10,046 nt of DNA from Candidatus Bathyarchaeota archaeon. Lineage in GTDB: Archaea > Thermoproteota > Bathyarchaeia > Bathyarchaeales > Bathycorpusculaceae. Of this stretch, positions 1-6,410 are shown piece after piece. The stretch covers positions 1 to 10,046 of the forward strand of contig JAGTQT010000054.1 in NCBI GenBank assembly GCA_018396615.1, read 5' to 3'. Position 1 is the first letter of the stretch; each line of letters starts with the position of its first letter. A program made the position numbers and the translations under genes. Under the pieces are notes generated by a model. It worked only from the letters and a program-made list of their open reading frames with translations, ran no database searches and was not told the origin of the DNA.

Positions 1-2040
1 GTTGTAGAATGTAGCGAAAAGGTCTGGGATATGGATTTCCCAGTCTCTATACATCATGGTTCTCTAGCCAAGCCTTCCCGCATAGCTGCTGAGAAAGGCT
101 TGAAAAGCGGGGAACTGAAAGGATTGGTGTGCACAAGTTCTCTAGAGTTAGGCATCGACGTAGGCAGCATAGATCTTGTTATTCAATATATGAGTCCTAG
201 ACAGGCTACTCGCCTAATTCAGCGTGTGGGCAGGAGTGGACATCGGATTGGGCGAATTGCCGAAGGAGTAATTGTTGCATTGGATTCTGATGATACGCTG
301 GAAGCCTTAGTTATCGCGAGAAGAGCTATGAAAGAAGATTTGGAGGATGTTCAGATTCCTCCTAAACCCTTTGACGTGCTAGCACATCAGATCGCAGGTT
401 TGCTGCTTAAGAACAGGAAGCTTAGTTTTCAGGAAATCCAAAGCATCTTTGGGAACGCTTATCCCTACGAAGACTTGACTGTTGAAGATATCGAAAAAGT
501 TCTAAGGTATATGCATCAGCGTTTTCCACGTTTCGCATGGGTTTCCTTCGAGGACAAAATTGTGCTCAAGCCTAGGCAGACAAAGGCTCTTTTTGAGTAC
601 TACTTCAATAATCTATCAATGATTCCTGAAGAAAAGCAGTTTCTCGTTGTAGATGCATCTACAGATTCGGCGGTTGGGGTTTTGGATGAAGCTTTTATGG
701 CGGAATATGGGAAACCAGGAGTGAAATTCATTATCCGTGGTAGTCCATGGGTTATACAGCATGTTTCTGAGGATAAGGTGTATGTCAAGCCTGTTGATGA
801 TCCCACTGGGGCTATACCTAGCTGGATAGGTGAAGAAATACCTGTTCCGTTTGAGGTCTCTCAGGAAGTTGGCGCTATTAGGGCTTTTGTTGAAGAACAG
901 ATGCAGAGAGGTGTCTCTCTTGAAGATATAGCTCTTCAGCTGAGCGAGAGATATCCTTCAGATAAGGATGTGATTTTGCATGCTTTGGAAAATACTGTAG
1001 AGCATGTGAAGGCTGGTTATTTTGTGCCCACTGATAGCCGTATTATTATCGAAGACTGGGAAGATTTTGTTCTTATACATGTTAACTTCGGTTCACTGAC
1101 AAACAGAGCTTTGGCTCAGATGATTGGGCAACTACTTTCTGATAAAGTTGGGTATGGAATTGTCGTGCAGCACGATCCATACCGCATTTTTGTGCAGACA
1201 ATGAAGTCAACGAGTAGTGAGCAGATAGTTTCCTTGTTTGAAGAAATGAAGACTATGTCTGAACAAGCGGTTAGGGAGACTTTGACTTCGGCAACCGTGA
1301 AGACAGGGCTTTTTAAGAGGCGAATGATCCATGTTGCAAGACGCTTTGGAGCACTTGAGAAGTGGGCTGACTTCAGCAGTGTAAGTCTTCAGAGATTGGT
1401 CAAAAGCTTTGAAGGGACGCCGATATACGATGAAGCGCTGAAAGAAGTGTTTACTAAAGATTTGGACTTAAAGCAGCTTGTTTGTGTTCTAAATAAAATG
1501 CGTAAAAACGAAATTATCGTTCAAAGAATTGAGACTGGAGGAAATGCTACTCCAGTTGCCCGTTCGGGTCTTGAACGAATGAGCATGAAGAGTGATTTAA
1601 TTCCTCCTGAGCGAATGCGTGCTGTTCTAATTGAGTCTGCTAAGGCAAGATTGCTTAATGAGACATCAAGTTTTCTCTGCACAAGCTGCTGGAGCTACAT
1701 GGAAATGTTGAAACCTAGAGACTTGCCTGATAAGCCTAGATGCCCAAAGTGTGGTTCTACGGCGATAGGCATGCTTAGAGTTGAAGAAGAGAAAGCTTTG
1801 CCGATCATCGAGAAAAGGGGTGCAAAGCTGACTAAGAGTGAAGAAAAGATGCGTGACCACGCATTGGAGACAGCGCAAATGATCGCAAAATACGGTAAGA
1901 GAGCGGCAATAGCATTGTCTGCGAGAAAGATTAAGCCAGCAGACATTAGAGAAGCCCTATTGAAAGAGCCCAAGTTAAGTGACAGGTTTTACGAGCTTGT
2001 TCTTGAAGCTGAGCGCAAAACTTTTAGCAAGAGGTTTTAG
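1..2040 (+). CDS. lhr: Lhr-type superfamily 2 helicase, C-terminal part (partial, 5' end outside window)
   Basis: The reading frame is open from the first base, so this is the C-terminal ~679 residues of a larger ATP-dependent DNA/RNA helicase; Lhr proteins are usually about 850-950 residues in archaea. Helicase motif V (CTSSLELGID, about nt 130-159) and motif VI (QRVGRSGHR, 220-246) are clear and typical of the Lhr group. Motifs I-IV, including the Walker A and DExH boxes, must lie upstream of the window. The rest matches the winged-helix and Lhr-core regions expected after the RecA pair. Near the C-terminus two CxxC pairs (nt 1678-1689 and 1741-1752), 17 residues apart, look like a zinc-binding knuckle. 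It ends in a charged helical tail. Lhr enzymes are linked to DNA repair/recombination and, in some archaea, RNA transactions; which applies here cannot be told. There is no operon partner downstream, since the next gene has its own promoter-like box. The family call is firm. Confidence 0.93.
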   Translation, partial: VVECSEKVWDMDFPVSIHHGSLAKPSRIAAEKGLKSGELKGLVCTSSLELGIDVGSIDLVIQYMSPRQATRLIQRVGRSGHRIGRIAEGVIVALDSDDTLEALVIARRAMKEDLEDVQIPPKPFDVLAHQIAGLLLKNRKLSFQEIQSIFGNAYPYEDLTVEDIEKVLRYMHQRFPRFAWVSFEDKIVLKPRQTKALFEYYFNNLSMIPEEKQFLVVDASTDSAVGVLDEAFMAEYGKPGVKFIIRGSPWVIQHVSEDKVYVKPVDDPTGAIPSWIGEEIPVPFEVSQEVGAIRAFVEEQMQRGVSLEDIALQLSERYPSDKDVILHALENTVEHVKAGYFVPTDSRIIIEDWEDFVLIHVNFGSLTNRALAQMIGQLLSDKVGYGIVVQHDPYRIFVQTMKSTSSEQIVSLFEEMKTMSEQAVRETLTSATVKTGLFKRRMIHVARRFGALEKWADFSSVSLQRLVKSFEGTPIYDEALKEVFTKDLDLKQLVCVLNKMRKNEIIVQRIETGGNATPVARSGLERMSMKSDLIPPERMRAVLIESAKARLLNETSSFLCTSCWSYMEMLKPRDLPDKPRCPKCGSTAIGMLRVEEEKALPIIEKRGAKLTKSEEKMRDHALETAQMIAKYGKRAAIALSARKIKPADIREALLKEPKLSDRFYELVLEAERKTFSKRF

Positions 2041-2093
2041 CTAGACCCCCTATATATAGAGTTCTTGGGGAACAGAGGTTTGGGTTAATGAAA

Positions 2094-2100
2094 TCTTAAA
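2094..2100 (+). promoter_or_regulatory. Putative TATA box for the Yip1 / beta-repeat gene pair
   Basis: TCTTAAA in the 108-bp gap after the helicase gene, 55 nt before the ATG at 2149. A transcript starting about 25 nt downstream would have a short leader. The same kind of box at a similar distance precedes three other genes here (3745, 4140, 7429). The gap also holds TATATATA at 2051-2058, but that is about 95 nt from the start and less consistent with the other promoters. Confidence 0.45.
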
Positions 2101-2148
2101 TTCTCAGACATTGTATATGCCGTTTAGAGAGAAAAAGGCTGAGAGAGT

Positions 2149-2832
2149 ATGGAAAAAACCATGGAAGTTCAGAAGCCAACGGGATCAACTATATCCCGAG
2201 TTTTAACCAGAATTGGTGGAGTTTTGCTTGCGCCTGAATCTACATACCAGCAAGTCATCGCAAATAAGATCAGTTTTTGGGAACCTTTAATCGTTGTTCT
2301 TTTGTTGGTCGGAGTCCAAACCGCCATCATTGCTTCATTCTGCTACAGGGTGATAGCAGCCATCGAGGAGTCTCTAACCTCAATTACAGGCGCCATACCG
2401 CTTGGTCTTTTCAGCTTTTTTGCAGCCATAGTCTTCATGGGAGCGATTCTTGTAACTCTGGCTATGTGGGTGCTTTTAGCACTAATAGCGCACATCATCG
2501 CCAGACACGTCTTCAAAGGTCAAGGTTCTTTTGGTCAACTAATGAAGCTATATGGCTATTCCACTATTCCTTGTTCTTTACAAATCTTAGGATTGACTCT
2601 CTTTGGAATAAACTGGGTTCTGTGGCCCATACTAGTCTTCTTCCATGTTGTAGCCTTGTTCTGGATTGTAATCCTGATGTCAATTGCGGTGAAGCAGAAT
2701 TACAATATTGATGCTGGAAAAGCCTTCATTGCTTCTTTTGTCGGTCCCATGACTGTCTGGCTGATTATTACCGGAGTCCTTTGGGCGTGGGTATGGTTTA
2801 CAATAAGTTCTTTTACAGGAGGATTCATCTAA
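2149..2832 (+). CDS. Yip1-domain integral membrane protein
   Basis: A 227-residue polytopic membrane protein. A short polar N-terminus leads into a segment ending APESTYQQVIANK, then strongly hydrophobic stretches at roughly residues 46-68, 85-118, 135-158, 160-182 and 200-225. That gives about five membrane helices, the layout of the Yip1 family (Pfam YIP1). The N-terminal 'P..ty..i' element followed by tryptophan and proline before the first helix is also typical of prokaryotic Yip1 proteins. Their biochemical role in prokaryotes is unknown; eukaryotic members act in membrane trafficking, which should not be transferred. The ATG at 2149 is used because it follows a weak purine-rich site (ctgagaga); an in-frame ATG at 2161 is an alternative. 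Its last codons carry the ribosome binding site of the next gene, so the two are probably translated together. Confidence 0.75.
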   Translation: MEKTMEVQKPTGSTISRVLTRIGGVLLAPESTYQQVIANKISFWEPLIVVLLLVGVQTAIIASFCYRVIAAIEESLTSITGAIPLGLFSFFAAIVFMGAILVTLAMWVLLALIAHIIARHVFKGQGSFGQLMKLYGYSTIPCSLQILGLTLFGINWVLWPILVFFHVVALFWIVILMSIAVKQNYNIDAGKAFIASFVGPMTVWLIITGVLWAWVWFTISSFTGGFI

Positions 2833-2833
2833 A

Positions 2834-3301
2834 TTGCCCTCTGCAAGAACCATACTGGGTGAAGTGTTTGTTGCTATCCTCCTAATAGGAGGAGTTTATG
2901 CAGCAGTTTCTCCGGTGCTTCAGCCCTTTCGGTTTCCTGAAATACGCTTGCCATGGATAATCACAGAAGAGGACGGCATCGTTGACCGCTACAGCTTAAT
3001 CAGAGAAATCAACGCCTCAAGCTCAATTAAATATGTCACACTAAACGTTTCGGTAAAGTTTGGAGCGCTAAACCTCCAGTTCTTAGACACACCCAGTTTA
3101 GTCTGCGAAGCAAGTTTCAGACGCAACATCAGCATGTCAGCGCTCAACACGAGCTATACTGAAACAAGCGGAGAACATGCGGCGGTAGGGCTTCATGGAG
3201 AAGTAGGTGAACTCAATTTGACTCTGGGAAAAAACTATCAGTACGATGGAGTTCTCGACGTTAGAATCGGTGGAATGGTTGCCGAACTAGGAGAAAACTA
3301 A
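2834..3301 (+). CDS. Membrane-anchored beta-repeat protein, N-terminal part (TTG start; probably frameshifted)
   Basis: A 155-residue reading frame starting at TTG, one base after the stop of the Yip1 gene. AGGAGG at 2818-2823, inside the Yip1 gene, lies 10 nt before the TTG and decides the start. Residues ~8-30 are one hydrophobic segment (VFVAILLIGGVYAAV) that would anchor the protein, with the rest outside. The exported part alternates hydrophobic and polar residues in strand-like runs (YVTLNVSVKFGALNLQFL) and ends with an IGG-x-V element. This resembles beta-sandwich 'toast-rack' (DUF4097/LiaF-like) domains, but the family call is only a structural impression. The frame stops at TAA 3299-3301 in mid-pattern. 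The same repeat style continues in another frame from 3291 onward, so this is likely the first half of one protein of about 297 residues. Neighbours suggest a membrane or surface role. Confidence 0.6.
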   Translation: MPSARTILGEVFVAILLIGGVYAAVSPVLQPFRFPEIRLPWIITEEDGIVDRYSLIREINASSSIKYVTLNVSVKFGALNLQFLDTPSLVCEASFRRNISMSALNTSYTETSGEHAAVGLHGEVGELNLTLGKNYQYDGVLDVRIGGMVAELGEN

Positions 3302-3311
3302 CATCAGCAAA

Positions 3312-3725
3312 ATGATGCTTTCAATCAGATACTTTGGCGGTCTATTAATGACAGTTAAAAACGAGGCATCTTTCGAGCAAATCGAAATGAACCTGAACAT
3401 CGGCGGGGTTCTGCTAACAATTGACGCTGAAAGCCTGAAGAAAGACAGCTTGATCAATGTAGGCGTCAATATAGGTGGCTACTCGATGAGCGCCAACGTA
3501 GACACAAAAAAAGTCGGTGTCCGTCTAAACTCAACCGTTGACATCGGCAGCCTCACGATTGCACACAACAGCTTCACAGGATCAGCCACAAAAACGCAAT
3601 GCCATGTAGAGACGACGGATTACACAAATGCGACAAGCCATCTTAACGTAAACGCCGTAGTAGGGCTTGGCGGAGGAACCCTCCAGGAAACTCAACCATA
3701 CCAGTTCCCAGGTCTCAGCTCTTAA
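3312..3725 (+). CDS. Beta-repeat protein, C-terminal part in shifted frame (likely continuation of the 2834 gene)
   Basis: A 137-residue frame from ATG 3312, but open from 3291, so it overlaps the end of the preceding frame. It has no membrane segment or signal peptide. It carries repeated beta-hairpin-like elements, YFGGLLMTV, NIGGVLLTI, NIGGYSMSA and DIGSLTIA, the same style as IGGMVAEL at the end of the upstream frame. Removing one A from the AAAA run at 3294-3297 joins the two frames without a stop. No ribosome binding site is well placed for ATG 3312: the nearest, AGGAG at 3289-3293, is 18 nt away. It is therefore best read as the second half of a split gene caused by a sequencing error, a real inactivating mutation or a recoding event. 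If translated alone it would be a soluble fragment. The polar end resembles an extracellular C-terminus. Confidence 0.55.
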   Translation: MMLSIRYFGGLLMTVKNEASFEQIEMNLNIGGVLLTIDAESLKKDSLINVGVNIGGYSMSANVDTKKVGVRLNSTVDIGSLTIAHNSFTGSATKTQCHVETTDYTNATSHLNVNAVVGLGGGTLQETQPYQFPGLSS

Positions 3726-3744
3726 CACTTCCAGTTTGCATAAG

Positions 3745-3751
3745 TCTTAAA
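3745..3751 (+). promoter_or_regulatory. Putative TATA box for the cysteine-rich protein gene
   Basis: TCTTAAA lies 61 nt before the TTG at 3806 and 20 nt after the stop of the preceding gene. It matches the box seen at 2094 exactly. Its distance fits a start at 3806 and argues against the upstream in-frame TTG at 3755, which would be only 10 nt from the box and so upstream of the expected transcript start. Confidence 0.45.
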
Positions 3752-3805
3752 TGATTGCTCACGATATTCAGCCTAAAGCTGCCGCATTTGCAAGGAGATA
3801 AAGCT

Positions 3806-4129
3806 TTGGAAATCAGCCGAAAGAAGCTACGCGAAGAAGTTCTCGAAAGAATCAAGTATGTTCAAGGATGCGTTCTAGCAAGGGAAATCTGCTTGCTCGT
3901 CCGCACCAACAGAGCAGTGCTAGAGCCGAAAGACGTGCATGAAATATGCCTCTACATATCAAAGCTCTGCAGTGACTCAGGCTGTGTAGATGCAAGTGAA
4001 ATATGCCGCAAAGCGGCAGAGGAAGCATTGAAAGACGAAGCAAAATACCTTGAGCTCTGCGCTCAAAGCTGCGCAAAATGCGGAGAATCACGAACCCCGC
4101 AACCGAAAAAGTCAATGTACGTCTCCTAG
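3806..4129 (+). CDS. Small nine-cysteine helical protein, possible cytosolic metal-binding (Csp-like) protein
   Basis: A 107-residue protein. The TTG at 3806 is chosen because AAGGAGA at 3792-3798 sits 7 nt before it; a longer in-frame version from TTG 3755 lacks such a site. It has no signal peptide or membrane helix and is predicted to be nearly all alpha-helical. Nine cysteines lie at residues 22, 29, 48, 55, 60, 67, 85, 89 and 92. Three pairs are spaced i/i+7 (CVLAREIC, CLYISKLC, CVDASEIC), placing both sulfurs on one helix face, and the last helix carries CxxxCxxC. This recalls the cysteine-lined four-helix bundles of copper-storage proteins (Csp/DUF326), though I see no firm family signature and the protein is shorter than Csp3 with fewer cysteines. 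A redox or cluster-binding role is equally possible. It ends in a short lysine/proline-rich tail. Function is unassigned. Confidence 0.6.
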   Translation: MEISRKKLREEVLERIKYVQGCVLAREICLLVRTNRAVLEPKDVHEICLYISKLCSDSGCVDASEICRKAAEEALKDEAKYLELCAQSCAKCGESRTPQPKKSMYVS

Positions 4130-4139
4130 AGACGGAAAA

Positions 4140-4146
4140 TCTTTAA
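4140..4146 (+). promoter_or_regulatory. Putative TATA box for the methyltransferase gene cluster
   Basis: TCTTTAA, 10 nt after the stop of the cysteine-rich gene and 54 nt before the proposed CTG start at 4194. An expected transcript start near 4170 leaves room for the GGAGG at 4181-4185. It probably serves the methyltransferase, thioesterase and YkgJ-type genes together. Confidence 0.45.
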
Positions 4147-4193
4147 GGCGCCCACCCAACTCAGTTAACTAGACATTAACGGAGGCAAACCAA

Positions 4194-4670
4194 CTGTATA
4201 TTGCTCCCTATGTTCCAAGTCCGCCACAGGTAATACACCACATGCTTGTTATGGCTGAGCTTAAGCCAGGCGAGGTCTTCTTTGATTTAGGCGCAGGAGA
4301 CGGAAGGGCAGCAGTAATGGCTGCAAAAGAGTTCAGCGCCAGATCGGTAGGTGTAGAGCTCAGAGAGGACCTTGTGAAAAAGGCACTGGCCACAGTGTAT
4401 GAGGAAGGACTTCAGGACAGAGTAACCATTGTAAATAGCGATCTTTTCAAAGTAGACCTTGCATCTGCAGATGTCGTTTTTCTATATTTAACGACAAGCG
4501 CTAACGAAAAGGTCAGGCCTAAGCTGGAGTCCGAGCTAAAGCCAGGAGTTCGTGTAGTTTCCCATGATTATGAAATCATCGGCTGGAAACCTGTTAAAGT
4601 GGAGAATTTCTGCGAAAACCAATCATTAGGCTATCCTTCCCACACAATTTATCTTTACAAGAAAACCTAA
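4194..4670 (+). CDS. SAM-dependent protein-lysine methyltransferase, aKMT/FAM173-like, probable CTG start
   Basis: A 158-residue class I methyltransferase. The SAM-binding motif I is DLGAGDGR (residues 31-38), the acidic residue after strand 2 is in GVELRED (E55), and NSDLF (81-85) is the next motif. The ending ELKPGVRVVSHDYEI with HTIYLY near the C-terminus and the YVPSPPQVIHHML lead-in closely resemble the small archaeal protein-lysine methyltransferases (Sulfolobus aKMT, related to Dot1 and FAM173). These modify lysines on chromatin and many other proteins. The first ATG (4242) would remove the conserved YVPSP lead-in. The frame is open from 4173 with no ATG, GTG or TTG before 4242. GGAGG at 4181-4185 is 8 nt before CTG 4194, so CTG is the likely start; ATT 4200 is a weaker choice. 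Length then equals the family's usual ~160 residues. The substrate here is inferred, not shown. Confidence 0.75.
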   Translation: MYIAPYVPSPPQVIHHMLVMAELKPGEVFFDLGAGDGRAAVMAAKEFSARSVGVELREDLVKKALATVYEEGLQDRVTIVNSDLFKVDLASADVVFLYLTTSANEKVRPKLESELKPGVRVVSHDYEIIGWKPVKVENFCENQSLGYPSHTIYLYKKT

Positions 4671-4688
4671 CTCTGCACGTGCCCAAAC

Positions 4689-5111
4689 ATGACTTCTGCT
4701 GTGTTCAAAATCTTGTATAGAGTCTCGTGGGTAGACACAGACGCTGCTCAGGTAATGCACTTTTCCAATTATCTAAGACTATTTGAAAGAGCTGAAGAGG
4801 AATTCTATAGGAGCTTAGGCTTCTCATTTACAGAACTAAAAGACAGCGAGCTCTGGCTTCCTAGGGTTGAAGCCTTCTGCCAGTACAAAAAACCGGCAAG
4901 ATTTAACGATTTACTCGAAATAGAGCTAAGAATAGAAGAACTAAGGCAGAAGTCAGTCAAGTATGGCTTCAGAATCATAAACAAGAAAAAAGAGGAGCTT
5001 CTGGCTTTGGGCTACATGACAATGGTTGCCGCAGACAAACGAAGGGAAAAGGCAATACCGATTCCAGAACAGATCATGGAAAAACTTCGATCATTTGCAA
5101 ACAACCCTTAA
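4689..5111 (+). CDS. Acyl-CoA thioesterase, YbgC/FadM-like hotdog fold (4HBT)
   Basis: A 140-residue single hotdog domain, the usual length of the YbgC/FadM group, which hydrolyses acyl-CoA thioesters in the cytosol. The N-terminal signature RVSWVDTDAAQVMHFSNYL matches the family's 'DTDa.gvvhh.nY' active-site block, with Asp18 the probable catalytic residue. The usual glycines after it are replaced by Ala-Gln. It continues with FERAEEEFYRSLG on the central helix and strands including PARFNDLLEIELRIEEL, which is also typical. The start at ATG 4689 is 18 nt after the methyltransferase stop. No good ribosome binding site is visible, so it is probably read from the same transcript. Substrate chain length or aromatic preference cannot be read from the sequence. 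The family call is strong and the exact substrate is unknown. Confidence 0.85.
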   Translation: MTSAVFKILYRVSWVDTDAAQVMHFSNYLRLFERAEEEFYRSLGFSFTELKDSELWLPRVEAFCQYKKPARFNDLLEIELRIEELRQKSVKYGFRIINKKKEELLALGYMTMVAADKRREKAIPIPEQIMEKLRSFANNP

Positions 5112-5145
5112 AAAAAGAGTCCCTTGCTTCAAATGGCTGATAGCA

Positions 5146-5676
5146 ATGCAGTTTGTTCCATGGCAAAGACTTGCAAACTGGAAATGCATAGCATGTGGAG
5201 ACTGCTGCCGATTCTACAGCGTCGTTCTAAGCTTTCCCGAATGGCTCAGAATAGTGGAAAACTATGGAATCGAAAAAACCACAAGCAGCATAAACAGACT
5301 ATACATACGAAGAAAGGAAAACGGTTTATGCCCTTTCCTTTACAATTTTGCAGGCCTCTCTGTCTGCGGTTTGCAACACATGAAACCAAAGGCATGTCAA
5401 CTGTGGCCATTCAAAATTCTTCCCAAACCTCAGTATGGCCACGCAAACGAGGCCGCATACGATGCTTTTTCAAACCGCTTCTTCATTTATGCTGATATTG
5501 CGTGCCGAGGTTTAAGATTTGGAAGACCTACGTGGGAGTTTACGAATCATGTTCTGAAAGAGTTTATCGAAATTGCGCTGGGTAGCCGTAGCGTCCAGCT
5601 GAAGACTACTTCGGCTCTTGTTTTTGCGGATTCTCGCCGTATTTTTAGTCCGTCTTATGTTGTGCGACGGTTCTGA
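5146..5676 (+). CDS. YkgJ-type CxxCxxCC metal-binding protein (Zn/Fe-chelating domain)
   Basis: A 176-residue protein with the hallmark of the YkgJ/UPF0153 family: CIACGDCC at residues 14-21, then CPFL (62-65), CGLQHMKPKAC (74-84) and QLWPF. These cysteines are thought to chelate zinc or an iron-sulfur cluster. The biochemical role of the family is unresolved; some members are suspected in protein modification or flagellin methylation contexts. ATG 5146 is preferred because it puts the first cysteine block near the N-terminus, as in relatives. The frame is open from before 5026, inside the thioesterase gene, but that extension shows no conserved sequence. The ribosome site is weak. It lies 34 nt after the thioesterase stop, probably in the same operon. 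Third-position base use changes sharply near nt 5500: A/C-ending codons before, T/G-ending after. The last ~55 residues, rich in Arg and Ser, show no motif I recognise. Confidence 0.8.
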   Translation: MQFVPWQRLANWKCIACGDCCRFYSVVLSFPEWLRIVENYGIEKTTSSINRLYIRRKENGLCPFLYNFAGLSVCGLQHMKPKACQLWPFKILPKPQYGHANEAAYDAFSNRFFIYADIACRGLRFGRPTWEFTNHVLKEFIEIALGSRSVQLKTTSALVFADSRRIFSPSYVVRRF

Positions 5677-5679
5677 ATG

Positions 5680-5719
5680 TATATAATAAAAAACTTATAT
5701 ATAAGAATATTATTATATA
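5680..5719 (+). promoter_or_regulatory. 40-bp AT-rich near-palindrome: promoter and candidate operator of the ArsR-like operon
   Basis: In the 67-bp gap before the regulator gene, an inner perfect 12-bp palindrome CTTATATATAAG (5694-5705) is flanked by arms TATATAATA (5680-5688) and TATTATATA (5711-5719). These are reverse complements centred on the same point, 5699/5700. In all 17 of 20 base pairs match; mismatches fall at 5690, 5692 and 5693. The inner part is also a good TATA box, about 50 nt before the TTG at 5744. A dimeric winged-helix protein bound here would block the transcription factors, so autoregulation by the downstream gene is likely. AT-richness raises the chance of accidental symmetry. 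Confidence 0.55.
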
Positions 5720-5743
5720 GATGCTGCCGTTGAGGAAGGACAT

Positions 5744-6061
5744 TTGAATGACACCCAAAACCAAGAAATGGTGAAAACCTTGAAAGCCCTCGCAAATCCT
5801 GTAAGACTAAAAATGATTGCTTCACTCAGCGAAAAACCAAAGAATCTCTACGCTCTTGCAAAGGAGCTTTCACTTCCTTATCCCTTGGCATATCTTCACC
5901 TCGACGGTTTGAAAAAACGTGGTTTAGTCAAAGAAGTAAGAGAGGAGAAAAAAGTGGAAGGACTACCATCCGTAAAATACTACGCACCTACAGACTTCAA
6001 ACTCGTGCTGACCCCAAGCATAATTCACAAGCTGTTTCAAACTAAAAAGGAGGCAAGCTAG
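5744..6061 (+). CDS. ArsR-like winged helix-turn-helix transcriptional regulator
   Basis: A 105-residue DNA-binding protein. The opening MVKTLKALANPVRLKMIASL (residues ~9-28) is the standard first-helix signature of ArsR-type regulators. A helix-turn-helix follows (NLYALAKELSLPYPLAYLHL, about 34-53), then the wing (GLVKEVREEKKVEGLPSVKYYA). No cysteine or histidine metal site is present, so it is unlikely to be a metal sensor of the classical ArsR type; the ligand or signal is unknown. It starts at TTG 5744 behind GAGGAAGGA (5732-5740). The 40-bp palindrome upstream is its probable operator. It is the first gene of an operon: the next ATG is one base after its stop and uses a GGAGG inside its last codons. 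It probably controls the downstream membrane, coiled-coil and bactofilin-like genes. Confidence 0.85.
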   Translation: MNDTQNQEMVKTLKALANPVRLKMIASLSEKPKNLYALAKELSLPYPLAYLHLDGLKKRGLVKEVREEKKVEGLPSVKYYAPTDFKLVLTPSIIHKLFQTKKEAS

Positions 6062-6062
6062 G

Positions 6063-6392
6063 ATGGCGAAAACCTCAATATTAGCCGGATTAAGCGTCAT
6101 ATTGCTAGGCTTCTGTGTCCCAGCTCTCAGCATCTATGCAACCATTCAATACGGCTTTAACTACATTGCCACCGCGCTAATATGCCTTCTAGCTCTAATC
6201 GTGGCAGGAGTTCTTGCAGCAACAGGCCTAGCTCTAAGCAGCGAAGAAATCCATTTTGAAGGCGCCAAGCCTGCCGAGGAAGAAAAAGTAAACCTTCTCC
6301 GTGCCCATCAGAGAGCGACCTTGGAAGAAATGGACGAAATGGTCGGTATACTCGAAGAAATACGGGACATTCTGAAAGCTGCACATGAATAA
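6063..6392 (+). CDS. Small membrane protein with two helices and a charged helical tail (unknown function)
   Basis: A 109-residue protein. Two hydrophobic segments (about residues 5-28 and 34-58) form a membrane hairpin, followed by an acidic linker (SSEEIHFEGAKPAEEEK) and a heptad-like amphipathic helix to the C-terminus (ATLEEMDEMVGILEEIRDIL). The loop between helices is short and charged residues lie after helix 2, so both ends probably face the cytoplasm, placing the helix tail inside the cell. GGAGG at 6049-6053 is 9 nt before the ATG, which is separated from the regulator's stop by one base. The last part of the tail resembles the end of the next small protein (EIRD-x-LK in both), suggesting a shared partner or mutual pairing. 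I do not recognise a family. Context suggests a membrane anchor or adaptor for the bactofilin-like protein of the same operon. Confidence 0.8.
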   Translation: MAKTSILAGLSVILLGFCVPALSIYATIQYGFNYIATALICLLALIVAGVLAATGLALSSEEIHFEGAKPAEEEKVNLLRAHQRATLEEMDEMVGILEEIRDILKAAHE

Positions 6393-6410
6393 CGAAGCAC
6401 GGTGAAAAAC

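Noticed and set aside
2046..2070. CCCC ... GGGG pair after the helicase gene as a terminator hairpin
   Set aside because: Only four or so pairs with a 16-nt loop and no T-run after it; too weak to call.
2277..2711. 144-codon open frame inside the Yip1 gene
   Set aside because: Out-of-frame shadow of a clear membrane protein; no ribosome site and no recognisable motif.
5124..5495. 123-codon open frame inside the YkgJ-type gene
   Set aside because: The overlapping frame has the conserved CxxCxxCC family motifs; this one shows no coding signature.
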